A DNA stretch of 64,000 nt from Candidatus Limnocylindrales bacterium (GTDB lineage Bacteria; Desulfobacterota; Binatia; UBA1149; CAITLU01): positions 112,001 through 176,000 of the forward strand of contig DATNBU010000013.1 in NCBI GenBank assembly GCA_035571835.1, read 5' to 3'. Both the position numbers and the translations under genes were made by a program. Below, in pieces: positions 27,285-36,863 of the stretch; position 1 is the first letter of the stretch; each line of letters starts with the position of its first letter. The notes under the pieces were generated by a model that was not told the origin of the DNA, searched no databases, and saw nothing but the letters and a program-made list of their open reading frames with translations.

Positions 27285-27910
27285 AAAAAATCCACGCCTT
27301 TTTTTCGCTCGAAAAGAATTTACGGACACTTCGTTGCCGGCGCTCGCTTCGATTTTGCGCCTGCGCTACTCAGATGTCCGCGCAAGCCGCGACCATACCA
27401 GCCACGCATCACTCTTTTTCTTCATCGAAAATTCTGGTCGACCATAAAGTGATTTGTCACACATCGCGTGCTTCGCGTTGTGCGCGGCTGCGCGTGCGTG
27501 CGCGAATGCAGCGCTGCAAATTCACTCCGCACGTCGATTCACAAGTTATTCACAGCCTGCATGTGCGCACTGCGATTCTCTCGATAGAACGCGCACTAGT
27601 TATCCACCATCAACCCCCGCTATTTCGTGGCCGCAAAATTTCACTGCAAAAATAACATCCGTGGTTTTTTAAGTTGCGGCAGACGTCGCAGCCGCGTACA
27701 CACTGCGCACCGCGAAGGGCACAGGGAAAACAAATGCAGACGCGCGCAGAGAAGGGGCGCGTGTCGCATTGGTGAAACGGTTCGTCGCGGTTCTTCCAAA
27801 AAAAGACATTTGTCGCTTTTTTACCAACGGCGTCGCGCCACGCGACGAACAGACCAACTCCTGTGTATCGGCCACCAGGCCCGAACCGGAGTCACCGTGG
27901 AGGTGAATAG
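27285..27910. other. 626-bp intergenic region upstream of dnaA, candidate replication origin
   Basis: This gap has no convincing gene. It is visibly richer in A+T than its surroundings, with A and T runs at 27283-27306, 27633-27675 and 27798-27822. Two 9-mers match or nearly match the DnaA box TTATCCACA: TTATTCACA at 27546-27554 and TTATCCACC at 27600-27608, both in the same orientation. A weaker TTGTCACAC is at 27454-27462. The AT stretch at 27633-27675 follows the boxes. Together with the adjacent dnaA gene this suggests oriC, but there are few boxes and flanking genes do not diverge. Confidence 0.5.
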
Positions 27911-29305
27911 GTGAACGGAACCAACGAAGCAGAACGGCTCTGGACCGGAGCATGCGCGCTGATCGAAGCGCGCGTTTCGGAAAAGGATTTCCAGACCTGG
28001 ATTCTCGAGCTCGGAGCACGATCGTTCGACGGCGAGACGCTGACACTCGAAGCGCCGTTCGGTCTGTTCCGTGACCGGGTCAAGCAGTCGTTCCTGCCGA
28101 CCATCGAAGCTGCAGTCGCCGCGGCTGCAAAAAAAACCTGCCAGGTTGTCGTTGTCGTGGGCCAGCTCGGCATGTCGCTTGCTGCGCAGCGCGGAAAAAG
28201 CAGCGTGCGTCCGTCGCCGACTCCGGTGCGAACCGTTCCCGCGGCCAAAGCCAAGCCGGTTCGCGAAAAGACTTTCGACGGCTTTCTCGTCGGCGAAGGT
28301 AACCGCCTTGCGTATCTCGGCGCGCGCCAGCTTGCCGAAGGCAGTCCGCGCGAAGGCGGCAATCCGTTGTTTCTCTACGGCGGCGTCGGTCTCGGCAAGA
28401 CCCATCTGCTGCTTGCGGTTGCCCATTCGCTTCGAAGCCGCGGCAAGAAAGTCCTTTACTATCAGGGCGAAGACTTCACGCGTCGCATGGTCGAAGCGCT
28501 GCAGGGCGGACGCATGGACGCGTTCCACCGCGAGTTCCGCGGCTGCGACGCGCTGCTGATCGACGACGTGCAGTTTCTCGCCGGCAAGAAGCGTACGCAG
28601 CAGGAGCTCTACCACGTCTTCAACCTTCTCCATCAGAGCGGCAAGCCGATCGCGCTCGCGAGCGATCGTCCGCCCGATGAGCTCGAGCATCTCGAGCGCG
28701 GCCTGCAGAGCCGTTTTGCCGGCGGTCTTCTTGCCGATCTCGGTCCGCTCGACCGCGAGCTTCGCCTGCGCATCCTCAAGGGAAAGCTGAGCGAGGCCGG
28801 CATCCACCTCGACGACCACATCCTCGAGCGCCTTGCCGTGCAGCTGCAGGGTAGCGTGCGCGAGGTCGAAGGCCTCGTCTCGCGCCTTCGCGCTGCGAGC
28901 AACCATCAGTCGCTTCCGCTCGACGATGGCGTCGTCGAAACGATGATCACGCCGTACCTGTCGCGCCGCGGCCCGATCGACCTCGATGTCGTCATCGACA
29001 CGGTCGCCTGGGTACACGGCCTTTCGCGCGACGAGCTGCTGTCGCGCGACCGCTCACGGCGCGTCGCGTGGCCGCGGCACATTGCCGCGTACATGTGCCG
29101 CAAGCTTACGGCCGCTTCGCTTCCGGAGATCGGTCACGCGCTCGGAGGCCGCAACCACACGTCGATCCTTCGCGCCGTACGCTCGGTCGCCGAGCGTCAG
29201 TCCGGTGACACCGGCTTTGCCGCCAAGCTGCAGCAGATGGAGAAGATGCTCGGCACTTCGCCGTCGCTGCGAGGACGCGCGCCGATTGCGGCGGCGACGG
29301 CGTAG
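27911..29305 (+). CDS. dnaA: Chromosomal replication initiator protein DnaA
   Basis: An AAA+ initiator ATPase, 464 residues. Domain I covers about 1-80 (FQTWILELGARSF), then a short linker rich in Pro/Lys. The AAA+ core has Walker A in YGGVGLGKTHLL (about 155) and Walker B in ALLIDDVQFLAGK, then sensor-like segments. Domain IV has RHIAAYMCRKLT and the DnaA-box signature LGGRNHTSILRAVRSV. The start is GTG 27911 after GGAGGTG. dnaN and recF do not follow, so the classic origin cluster is broken. DnaA may autoregulate through the boxes upstream. Confidence 0.96.
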   Translation: MNGTNEAERLWTGACALIEARVSEKDFQTWILELGARSFDGETLTLEAPFGLFRDRVKQSFLPTIEAAVAAAAKKTCQVVVVVGQLGMSLAAQRGKSSVRPSPTPVRTVPAAKAKPVREKTFDGFLVGEGNRLAYLGARQLAEGSPREGGNPLFLYGGVGLGKTHLLLAVAHSLRSRGKKVLYYQGEDFTRRMVEALQGGRMDAFHREFRGCDALLIDDVQFLAGKKRTQQELYHVFNLLHQSGKPIALASDRPPDELEHLERGLQSRFAGGLLADLGPLDRELRLRILKGKLSEAGIHLDDHILERLAVQLQGSVREVEGLVSRLRAASNHQSLPLDDGVVETMITPYLSRRGPIDLDVVIDTVAWVHGLSRDELLSRDRSRRVAWPRHIAAYMCRKLTAASLPEIGHALGGRNHTSILRAVRSVAERQSGDTGFAAKLQQMEKMLGTSPSLRGRAPIAAATA

Positions 29306-29341
29306 GGGATCTGCGCACGGCGAATACGAGGCGCGAATACG

Positions 29342-29434
29342 GGGGCAGGTACAATTTCGCTGGGGACTGGTACGATTTCGCCAAATCGACGGCCCGTTCC
29401 ATCGCGCCGTCGCTGCGAAATTGTACCTGTCCCC
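29342..29434. repeat. REP-like element, variant with GGTACAATTTCG core
   Basis: The left arm at 29342-29360 and right arm at 29415-29434 are complementary apart from one missing base. A third decayed copy (TGGGGACTGGTACGATTTCG) lies at 29361-29380. It is a relative of the GGGGACAGGTACATTTAA arms at 22760 and 23005. The region 29306-29499 contains nothing else notable. Confidence 0.82.
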
Positions 29435-29499
29435 AATTTACAACCCCGCGAAATCGCAACTATTCGTTTTACGACCGGCCGTCTGCTAGCAGACCGGCA

Positions 29500-30042
29500 A
29501 TGACGCAGGCGGTAGGCGACATCATCCGGGAGGCATCGCGGCTCGAATCGCTCGCGATGGGCATCTACACGCGGCTTGCGGCCACGTTTCGCGACGAGCC
29601 CGACCTTCACCGCTTCTGGATGTCGATGGCACGGCACGAGGCCGGCCACGTCGGCGCACTCGCGCTCATCGCTGCGCTGATCGAACAGGCCGGCGACTCG
29701 CTGCGCTTCGAGGTCGAGGACAGCGTCGTTCATGAAGCGGCAGCCGTCATCGAAGCGCTCCACAGCGAAGCCGCAGGGCGGGTTTCCGTGGACCGCGCCT
29801 TCGAGATCGCGGTCGAGCTCGAAAGCCTCGAGCTCGAAGACCTCGTGCTCGATCTGATCCACATCCTTTCCGATCCTGCTGCTCGCGCGCAGGCCGAACA
29901 GATGCTGCTGCACGACCTGAGCGACCTGTCGCTGATGATCGAGAAGCACTGCAAGAGCGAAGACCTGCTGGCCAAAGCCGATGTGCTCGTCGAAAGCAGG
30001 GTAGGCCAGCGCGAGGGCGGCGGATTCGTGCGCCGTTGCTGA
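29500..30042 (+). CDS. Ferritin-like (rubrerythrin-type) domain protein
   Basis: 180 residues, almost entirely helical. Spaced Glu/His residues suggest a di-iron four-helix bundle: IIREASRLESLAMGIYTRL (about 8-26), MARHEAGHVGALALIAALI (about 46-64), VDRAFEIAVELESLELEDL and LHDLSDLSLMIEKH. There is no C-terminal rubredoxin domain. Relatives bind iron for storage or peroxide reduction, but this member is uncharacterised. The gene stands alone after the REP element. Confidence 0.7.
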   Translation: MTQAVGDIIREASRLESLAMGIYTRLAATFRDEPDLHRFWMSMARHEAGHVGALALIAALIEQAGDSLRFEVEDSVVHEAAAVIEALHSEAAGRVSVDRAFEIAVELESLELEDLVLDLIHILSDPAARAQAEQMLLHDLSDLSLMIEKHCKSEDLLAKADVLVESRVGQREGGGFVRRC

Positions 30043-30111
30043 GCGCCGCCGGAACCGTAGCGTTCGCCGGCTCGCTCCACATCGCATGACGGGGGCGATC
30101 CCGGTTTCGTG

Positions 30112-31128
30112 ATGCCGCGCTTTTCGATCCTCATCCTGAACTGGAACGGTCGCGACCTGGTGGCCGACTGCCTTGCGTCGCTGCGCGAGCAGACGTTTCG
30201 CGACTTCGAAGTGATCGTCGTCGACAACGGCTCGACCGACGGCAGCGCCGAATTCCTCGCCCGCGAGCATTCCGAAGCACGCCTGCTCGCGATGCCAGAG
30301 AACATCGGCTTCTGCGGCGGAAACAACGCCGCGTATGCCGTGTCCACCGGGAACCTCATCGTTCTACTGAACAACGATGCCGAGCTCGACGCGCGTTTCC
30401 TTGCCGAGATGGATGCGGCCGCCGGGCGCGACGCGGCGTTCGGTATGTTCGCCGCAAACGTGCGCATGTTCGACCGCCGCGACGTCTACGACTCGACGGG
30501 CCTGCTCGTCTATCCCGACGGCATCTGCCGCTCGCGCGGATGGCTCGAGGAAGACGTCGGCCAGTACGCCGAAGCCGACGAGGTGCTGTGCCCGAACGGC
30601 TGCGCTGCCGTCTACCGCCGCGAGATGATCGACGAAGTGGGTCTGTTCGACGACGCGTACTTTGCGTATCTCGAAGACCTCGACCTCGGCCTTCGCGGCC
30701 AGCTTCGCGGATGGCGCTGCCGGTACGTGCCGAGCGCCGTCGCCTACCACAAGAAGTCGATGACCAGCGGGTACCATTCGGCGTTCAAGGCGTACCTCGT
30801 CGAGCGGAACCGGATCTGGAACGCGGTGCGTCTTCTGCCGCTGCGCCTTCTGTTCGTGAGCCCGCTGTGGACGATCGCGCGCTACGCCATGCAGGGCTAC
30901 GCCGCAGCGAGCGGGCGAGGCATGTCGAGCACGTTCCGGCGCGACTACTCGCGCGGCTCCCTCGCGCGCATCCTCGTCAAATCGTACGCATCGGCATTCG
31001 CCCGGCTGCCCGAGGTCTGGCGGCAACGGCGCGAGATCCAGGGCAACCGCAAGCTCGGCATGGTCGAGGTCTACCGGCTGCTCCGAAAATACCGGCTTCC
31101 GCTTCGCGAGCTGGCGTTCAAGGACTGA
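30112..31128 (+). CDS. Glycosyltransferase family 2 protein
   Basis: About 338 residues. The GT-A fold starts FSILILNWNGRDLVADCLAS, with VIVVDNGSTDGS and the metal-binding acidic motif in LIVLLNNDAELDARF. NGCAAVYRREMIDEVGLFDD and YFAYLEDLDLGLR are typical of rhamnosyltransferase-like members. A C-terminal amphipathic or hydrophobic stretch (LLPLRLLFVSPLWTIARYAM) may attach it to the membrane. Sugar donor and acceptor are unknown. GTG 30109 is an alternative start. Confidence 0.9.
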   Translation: MPRFSILILNWNGRDLVADCLASLREQTFRDFEVIVVDNGSTDGSAEFLAREHSEARLLAMPENIGFCGGNNAAYAVSTGNLIVLLNNDAELDARFLAEMDAAAGRDAAFGMFAANVRMFDRRDVYDSTGLLVYPDGICRSRGWLEEDVGQYAEADEVLCPNGCAAVYRREMIDEVGLFDDAYFAYLEDLDLGLRGQLRGWRCRYVPSAVAYHKKSMTSGYHSAFKAYLVERNRIWNAVRLLPLRLLFVSPLWTIARYAMQGYAAASGRGMSSTFRRDYSRGSLARILVKSYASAFARLPEVWRQRREIQGNRKLGMVEVYRLLRKYRLPLRELAFKD

Positions 31129-31187
31129 CCTCATCCGGTCCACCGGTGCGCTTGTCCGGCCTTTCGGCCGCGTGTAAGCAATCACGC

Positions 31188-32603
31188 ATGAATCCGAATA
31201 CCTCGGCCATCGAGCTCGCCGCGGCCATCCGACGTGGTGAGCGAGATCCCGTCGAGGTCCTCGACGCGTACCTGGCCCGTGTCGACGCGCTCAACCCGAT
31301 CCTGAACGCCGTCATCTGGCGCGACGACGAGCGCGCCCGCGCCGAAGCCCTGCGGGCTCGCGAGGCCGTCCGCAGCGGAGCAAAGCTCGGGCCGCTTCAC
31401 GGCGTTCCGATTCCGATCAAGGACCTGACCGACGTCGAAGGCTGGCCGACCACGTTCGGTTCGCGCGGGGGACTCGGCCGCATTTCGACGTTCACACAGC
31501 ACATCGCGCAGTCGCTGCGCGACGCCGGCGCGGTGCTCGCGTATCGCACGAACACTCCCGAGTTCGGCACCGTTCCCGTTACGGAAAACGACGCGTACGG
31601 CGCGACGCGCAACCCATGGAATCCGGACCGTTCGCCAGGGGGCTCGAGCGGCGGGGCCGCAGCGGCCGTCGCTTCGGGCATGGCGCCGATCGCACACGCG
31701 AACGACGGCGGCGGCTCGATCCGCATTCCTGCGTCGTGCTGCGGCCTGGTCGGTCTCAAGCCGAGCCGCGGGCGCGTGCCGAACGGTCCGATGGTCTCCG
31801 ACGTGATGCACGGGGGCGCAGTCGAAGGCACCGTCACGCACACGGTTGCCGATACGGCGCTCGCGCTCGACGTGGCCGCCACGTTCGACGCCGGCGCCTG
31901 GTACAACGCTCCGGCGCCGGAGCGTCCGTTCCTGAAGGAAGTCGGCGCCGACCCGGGCCGTCTTCGCATCGCTTTTACGACCAAGGCGCCGACCGGAACC
32001 CCCGTCGACAAGGAATGCATCGCAGCCGTCGAGAAGACCGCAAAGCTGCTCGAAGCCGCGGGTCACGACGTCTTCGAAGGCGAGCCCGAGTGGCCGGAAT
32101 ACTCCGACATCATGCCGTCGTTCCTGGTCGTCTGGAACACCGGCTCGGTCTACTTCCAGATGGACGACTATTCGAAGGTCGAGCCGCTCAACGCCGCGCT
32201 TCGCGAGCAGGCCTCGCAGATGGACAGTCTCGCGTACGTTCGCGGCCTGATGCATCTTCAGGTTCTCTCGAGAGCGCTCGTCGCCGCGTGGGGACGCGAC
32301 TTCGACATGCTGCTGACGCCGACCATCGCTACCGAGCCGCCGCGCATCGGCGAGCTGTTCGAAGACTCGGCCGCCGATCCGACGATGCCGATGATGAAGG
32401 CCGGAGCGATGTGTCCGTTCACGCCGTTGTTCAACGTAAGCGGGCAGCCGGCGATCTCGCTGCCGATGCACTGGAGCCAAAGTGGTCTTCCGATCGGCGT
32501 GCAGCTGGTCGGAAAGCCGTGGGGAGAAGCCGAGCTGATCCGGGTTTCGTCGCAGCTCGAACAGGCCGCGCCGTGGATCACGCGCCGGCCGCCGGTCTGC
32601 TGA
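31188..32603 (+). CDS. Amidase (amidase-signature family)
   Basis: 471 residues with the Ser-cisSer-Lys triad: Lys in GVPIPIKDLTD, cis-Ser in GGGSIRIPASCCG and nucleophile region SPGGSSGGAAAAVASG (about 145-160). GLVGLKPSRGRVPNGP follows. Glutamyl-tRNA amidotransferase subunit A is in the same family, but no gatB or gatC adjoins and the sequence resembles general amidases. Substrate unknown. ATG 31188 is the first start in frame near AATCACGC; it lacks a clear Shine-Dalgarno site. Confidence 0.9.
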   Translation: MNPNTSAIELAAAIRRGERDPVEVLDAYLARVDALNPILNAVIWRDDERARAEALRAREAVRSGAKLGPLHGVPIPIKDLTDVEGWPTTFGSRGGLGRISTFTQHIAQSLRDAGAVLAYRTNTPEFGTVPVTENDAYGATRNPWNPDRSPGGSSGGAAAAVASGMAPIAHANDGGGSIRIPASCCGLVGLKPSRGRVPNGPMVSDVMHGGAVEGTVTHTVADTALALDVAATFDAGAWYNAPAPERPFLKEVGADPGRLRIAFTTKAPTGTPVDKECIAAVEKTAKLLEAAGHDVFEGEPEWPEYSDIMPSFLVVWNTGSVYFQMDDYSKVEPLNAALREQASQMDSLAYVRGLMHLQVLSRALVAAWGRDFDMLLTPTIATEPPRIGELFEDSAADPTMPMMKAGAMCPFTPLFNVSGQPAISLPMHWSQSGLPIGVQLVGKPWGEAELIRVSSQLEQAAPWITRRPPVC

Positions 32604-32622
32604 CCTTTCGAAGGAGATTGCG

Positions 32623-33774
32623 GTGAGTATCGCGCACGATCTTCGCATAGCCGCGCGCCGCTGGTCGGCCGCTCGCAAGTCGCAGCCGCCGACCGCGGCC
32701 GCCAACACCGAACGCGACGAGCTTCGCGTCTGGTTCGCCAAGTTCCGCGACACCAAACATTCGCCGATCCGCGACGCGCAGATCTTCGAGATCGACGCCA
32801 CGCAGGTGCCGTGGTTCGACACCGGCATTCACCTGGCGCGAGGAGAATGGGTCACGACGCTTGCCGCCGGCCGCGTCGTGCTGTCCGACAAGCTCGACAT
32901 CTGGGTCGGCCCGCAGTTCCAGCTGTGGATGCGCGTCGGCGAGAGCGGAAAGATCTTCAACGGCACGCGCGACACGCACAGCTTCCGCGCCGAGGCCGAA
33001 GGACGGCTCTACCTGGCGGGATGCTTTCCCGGGCAGTGGGGTGATCGCGAAGGCCGCGTCTCGACGCCGCTTTCCGACTACAGCAAGTTCAAGGGCGGTC
33101 TTACCGTCGCCGTGCTGCGCTGGAAGTCGAACGCGCAGGACGGGCTCGATTCGCTGTCGGATCGCGACGAGAGGCTCGCCGACGAAGCCGAACGCCTTCG
33201 GCACCCGCTGCCCCCGCCGAAGAACTGGGAATACCTTTGGTTCCTCGGCCGCAGTGAGATCTTCTGGGATGCGACCGACGGCAAGCGTCCGTGCATCGCG
33301 TGCTACACCGAGAAGAACGTCAGCATTCTCCAGCACGAAGCCGCGTTCGACCTCAACCCGGATACGCGCATCAAGTGGAGCTGGAAGGTCGACGAGCTAC
33401 CGTCGGAGATGCGTGAGGACACGCAGGCTTCGCACGATTACCTGAGCATTGCGGTCGAGTTCGAGAACGGGCGCGACATTACTTACACGTGGAGCTCGGA
33501 GCTTGCGGCCGGCACGGGGTACTGGTGTCCGCTGGCGACGTGGAAGGATCGCGAGTTTCACGTGGTCGTTCGCAGCGGCAAGGAGGGGCTCGGGCAGTGG
33601 CTGGATGAGAGCCGCGATCTTCAGGCGGACTATCGCAAGTATATGGGCGAGCCGCCGAAGCGTGTCGTGCGGGTTTGGCTGATTGCGGTCAGTATCTTCC
33701 AGAGGCGGAAGGGCAGGGCGTCGTTCCGGGATATCAGGATTGATGGTGGGGGGCGGACGCTCGATATCGACTGA
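32623..33774 (+). CDS. DUF3047-like protein with N-terminal lectin-like beta domain
   Basis: 383 residues. Residues about 60-170 (WFDTGIHLARGEWVTTLAAG, FRAEAEGRLYLAGCFPGQWG) resemble the PA-IL/LecA-like beta-sandwich seen in carbohydrate-binding proteins. The C-terminal ~170 residues (IKWSWKVDELPSEM, HDYLSIAVEFENGRDITY, ASFRDIRIDGGG) look like the DUF3047 fold. There is no signal peptide, so secretion is unlikely. The start is GTG 32623 after AAGGAGA. Function unknown; it is 19 bases after the amidase and may be in its operon. Confidence 0.72.
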   Translation: MSIAHDLRIAARRWSAARKSQPPTAAANTERDELRVWFAKFRDTKHSPIRDAQIFEIDATQVPWFDTGIHLARGEWVTTLAAGRVVLSDKLDIWVGPQFQLWMRVGESGKIFNGTRDTHSFRAEAEGRLYLAGCFPGQWGDREGRVSTPLSDYSKFKGGLTVAVLRWKSNAQDGLDSLSDRDERLADEAERLRHPLPPPKNWEYLWFLGRSEIFWDATDGKRPCIACYTEKNVSILQHEAAFDLNPDTRIKWSWKVDELPSEMREDTQASHDYLSIAVEFENGRDITYTWSSELAAGTGYWCPLATWKDREFHVVVRSGKEGLGQWLDESRDLQADYRKYMGEPPKRVVRVWLIAVSIFQRRKGRASFRDIRIDGGGRTLDID

Positions 33775-33858
33775 TCTCGCGGCCCGCCGTTCGTCTTCGT
33801 CTTTCGCTTGGGTGGACCGTTGCCGCAGGGCAGGCTAGAGAAGCCTGCTCCGCCTTGT

Positions 33859-33935
33859 GCCCTCGTAGCTCAGGTGGATAGAGCACAGGATTCCTAATCC
33901 TGGGGCCGCTGGTTCGAGTCCAGCCGAGGGCACCA
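33859..33935 (+). tRNA. tRNA-Arg (CCT anticodon)
   Basis: 77 bases with acceptor arms GCCCTCG (33859-33865) and CGAGGGC (33925-33931), anticodon stem CAGGA/TCCTG with loop TTCCTAA (anticodon CCT), T loop GGTTCGAGTCC and encoded CCA. tRNA 3' ends are common integration sites, and an accessory region begins just after it. Confidence 0.95.
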
Positions 33936-34298
33936 AATAAGCCCGTGACGTCAATAGATTACGGTTGGTTCCTTTTTCGGTCCCCACGCAGTCAACTTGC
34001 GATCTTGCCGCCAAGTCACCTAACAAGTCACCCACACCTGAATGCGAGGGCTCTTTCGGACCGCTTGCCGTCCCCGGCATGAGGAGAGACCCGATCCATC
34101 CCTTTGCTCGATCGTCCGCACCCGCGCTCCAACCGGACGAATCCAGACCATTCTAGACGGTGCCCGTAACCCAGACCCGATCAGAGACGTAGCTCACCGA
34201 CCGCGGGTGGGCGAGGACTTGGGAGTTAGCGACACCCGAGCCGGAGTGAAAAGCTGCGCATTCAGCTGAGCGCGGTAGTGAATGAAGGACGCAATGCG
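33936..34298. other. Non-coding stretch at the tRNA-Arg side of the accessory region
   Basis: No convincing gene. It contains a short imperfect direct repeat (AAGTCACC at 34013 and again at 34025) and is less G+C-rich than the core genome. It may be the remnant of an integrated element's end. I found no copy of the tRNA 3' end further downstream to serve as the second attachment site. Confidence 0.35.
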
Positions 34299-36188
34299 AT
34301 GAATCGTAGGCTAGGCAATGAGCCGCGGGCTGCTGGCTCCTGCCATCCGCAGAAAAGCTCATGGTCAGTCGGAACTCGATTCTGCCCCGGCATTTTCGCT
34401 ACAATTCTCACGTGTCACGCCGCTGTCGCTGGCGCATACTGCTTAGCATCTCAGGTTAGTGCAGGTGGACTCTTTGCCTGCAAGATCGAGCTTGGCGGAA
34501 CAATTCAATGCTGGGGCCGCAATGAGGCTGGCCAGACGCTCGCACCGCCGGGCGTCTTCAAACAGATAGCCACTGGCGGCAACCACGCCTGCGGACTCGC
34601 CGACGATGGACGCGTCCGGTGCTGGGGCAATAACTCAGCGAAGCAATCGGATGCGCCTGGTACCAAATTTGTCGCGATTTCTGCCGGGGAAAGACATACG
34701 TGCGGTATCGACGTCTCCGGAGGACTTCATTGCTGGGGAGACAACAGCAAAGGTGAGAGTGTGACTCCGCCGGGAACGTTCAGCGGGATTGCCGCGGGCG
34801 GCGACTTCACATGCGGACTGAGAAGCAACGGCAACATAAGTTGCTGGGGTGCAATAGCCGCTGCGCCAAGCGGGCAGTTCACGACGGTATCCGTCGGTCA
34901 CGCTCATGCTTGTGCGATTCGGACGGACTCCACCGCGCTGTGCTGGGGTTCGAATGATGAAGGTCAAGCGACGGCACCAATCGGCGCTTTTTTGCGAGTT
35001 TCGGCGGGCGGCTTCCACAGTTGCGGAATTCGCGACACCGGCAATCTCGAATGCTGGGGCAGAAATATTGAGGGACAATCCGTCCCTCCTCTCGGGGTCT
35101 TCCAAGATCTCTCTGCCGGAGCATACAACACGTGCGCAGTGACCGTCGCTGGTATCGTGAAGTGTTGGGGCAATAGCCACTGGGGGCAGTCATCAGTTCC
35201 CGGCGCGCCATTCGTGAGTATCGCGGCCGGCGGGAATTTCCTGTCGCATGCTTGTGGAATTCACGAAGGCGGCAAAGTGGATTGCTGGGGTTACAATATC
35301 GAGGGGGAAGGCTCGCCGCCTGACGAACGATTTAAATCACTCGCAGCTGGTGCGTTTCACACTTGCGGCATTCGCGAAGACGGAGGCTTGAGGTGCTGGG
35401 GCCAGTACGGCGCGTGGAATGCGCGCGAGTTCCTTGGCTCCTTTTCTGCGGTGGCCGGCAGTGGCTATGGAACGTGTGCCATCAAGGCCGATTCTCACGA
35501 GGCAGCGTGTTGGGATCTCGCGGATCCACCACCCGGACCATTTCAGGCAATCTCTGCTGGCGGCGATGGAATTACGTCCTTTGGATGCGGCATAAGAAAT
35601 GATGGAAAGGTGGAGTGTTGGGGAAGGACCGGTGGGGGAACCTCGCCGCCTGACGGCACCTTCACGTCGATTGTCAGCGGCGTGAGTCACTCCTGCGGAC
35701 TTCGAACAGACGGAACGATCTATTGCTGGGGCAGTGCTGTTCCTCCGCTGGGTGGCACATTTACGCAGCTTTCCGCTGCGGGTTTCCGGACGTGCGGCCT
35801 CCGGCCCGATGGCGAAATTCTCTGCTCGGGTAGTGCATATTCACCACTGTCGGGGCCGTTCACCTCAGTTTCGATAGGCGGAGATTTAGGATGCGGTATA
35901 CGCGCCGAGGGGACTGTCGAGTGTTGGGGCGTTCTACCGTCGGTGCTTCCCATCTGCACTAGTAATGCTGTGTGTGGCGCGCCAGTTTCCGGACCGACGG
36001 CCACTGCGCCAGCGGCTAGCGATGCCTTAGCAATTCTGAGAGCGTCAGTTGGCCAGCCGACGTTCTGCGAGGTAGCGCCATGCATCTGCGACGTGGACGG
36101 GAATGGCGTCGTGGCGACCGGCGACGCGCTCAAAACGCTACGCGCTGCTGTGAACGCCAGCGTGGAACTGCATTGCTCGTGCGTCTAA
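34299..36188 (+). CDS. Secreted RCC1-repeat protein with C-terminal dockerin-like motif
   Basis: 629 residues. About 13 tandem units of the form G-x-x-H/F-x-C-G-(I/L)-x-x-x-G-x-(I/V)-x-C-W-G form an RCC1-like beta-propeller, each with paired Cys that could make disulfides. After about residue 560 comes DALAILRASVGQPTFC and then CDVDGNGVVATGDALKTLRA, a dockerin-like calcium-loop pattern shared with the gene at 51416. A hydrophobic leader ends near the AVAGAYCLAS segment. ATG 34299 is preceded by GAAGGA; GTG 34278 is an alternative. Codon use is visibly less GC-rich than its neighbours, suggesting transfer. Ligand unknown. Confidence 0.8.
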   Translation: MNRRLGNEPRAAGSCHPQKSSWSVGTRFCPGIFATILTCHAAVAGAYCLASQVSAGGLFACKIELGGTIQCWGRNEAGQTLAPPGVFKQIATGGNHACGLADDGRVRCWGNNSAKQSDAPGTKFVAISAGERHTCGIDVSGGLHCWGDNSKGESVTPPGTFSGIAAGGDFTCGLRSNGNISCWGAIAAAPSGQFTTVSVGHAHACAIRTDSTALCWGSNDEGQATAPIGAFLRVSAGGFHSCGIRDTGNLECWGRNIEGQSVPPLGVFQDLSAGAYNTCAVTVAGIVKCWGNSHWGQSSVPGAPFVSIAAGGNFLSHACGIHEGGKVDCWGYNIEGEGSPPDERFKSLAAGAFHTCGIREDGGLRCWGQYGAWNAREFLGSFSAVAGSGYGTCAIKADSHEAACWDLADPPPGPFQAISAGGDGITSFGCGIRNDGKVECWGRTGGGTSPPDGTFTSIVSGVSHSCGLRTDGTIYCWGSAVPPLGGTFTQLSAAGFRTCGLRPDGEILCSGSAYSPLSGPFTSVSIGGDLGCGIRAEGTVECWGVLPSVLPICTSNAVCGAPVSGPTATAPAASDALAILRASVGQPTFCEVAPCICDVDGNGVVATGDALKTLRAAVNASVELHCSCV

Positions 36189-36230
36189 GAGCGACAGGCA
36201 GCCGCTCGCGAGATTCTGCGGCCGGTACTC

Positions 36231-36863
36231 TCACAGAGAATTCTTGATCGGGTCAATCCCGATGTCGGCAATCTTCAGAGCCATCTCGGCCGCGGCAATG
36301 CACACCTCGGCGTCCTCGCGTTTAGTCGTTTCCGGACGGCTGGGGGCGAATCCTGACTTATCAACAGCAACGTACTGAAAGCGTTGCCGGAGTCGGTCCC
36401 GCTGCTTTCCGTCCTGCATCTGCTTCATTGCCTTGAGTCCCAACTCGGTAATTTTCTGCTTGTCGTTAAGCAAACTAGCCACGGAAGCGATTGCTGCGAG
36501 AGGAGCCGTCTTCGCTTGCTCAACAACGCTCCGCACGATGATCTCGGCATACTGGATCATGGCTTGTGAGATTGCCTGCTTAGAGCCGTGATCTCGGAGT
36601 CCTTCGTACAATACCGAGTCCCACCGTCCGTCACGCGCACTTACGGATAGGATGAACGATTTCGAGGACTCCTCCTCAGAGAATATCGCGAGTACTCCGG
36701 CACGGGCGAACGCCGTATCCGACAAAAGTAATTTCGCTTCCCTCAATAATTCGCTTGCATTGTCGCGCGCCAACTTCGCTGTCCCGAGCAAACGCTTACG
36801 TAAGGGCTCGTCCACCACGCTATTCCACGAACTTTTCCCTACGGCTTTCGAATCACCTGACAT
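36231..36863 (-). CDS. AbiV-like abortive infection family protein
   Basis: 210 residues, mostly helical. Residues about 25-80 contain LLGTAKLARDNASELLREAK, FARAGVLAIFSEEESSKSFI and then RDGRW, close to the AbiV pattern of a helix with an EE-x-x-K motif. AbiV of Lactococcus blocks phage translation during infection. The remainder is unlike known domains. Low G+C and the position beside tRNA-Arg fit a mobile defence locus. Phage resistance is an inference from the family. It is convergent with the RCC1 gene. Confidence 0.65.
   Translation of the reverse strand: MSGDSKAVGKSSWNSVVDEPLRKRLLGTAKLARDNASELLREAKLLLSDTAFARAGVLAIFSEEESSKSFILSVSARDGRWDSVLYEGLRDHGSKQAISQAMIQYAEIIVRSVVEQAKTAPLAAIASVASLLNDKQKITELGLKAMKQMQDGKQRDRLRQRFQYVAVDKSGFAPSRPETTKREDAEVCIAAAEMALKIADIGIDPIKNSL

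Noticed and set aside
30540-31187. Upstream extension of the amidase ORF into the glycosyltransferase gene
   Set aside because: The extension is an out-of-frame reading of the glycosyltransferase and is arginine-rich. The amidase N-terminus begins at ATG 31188.
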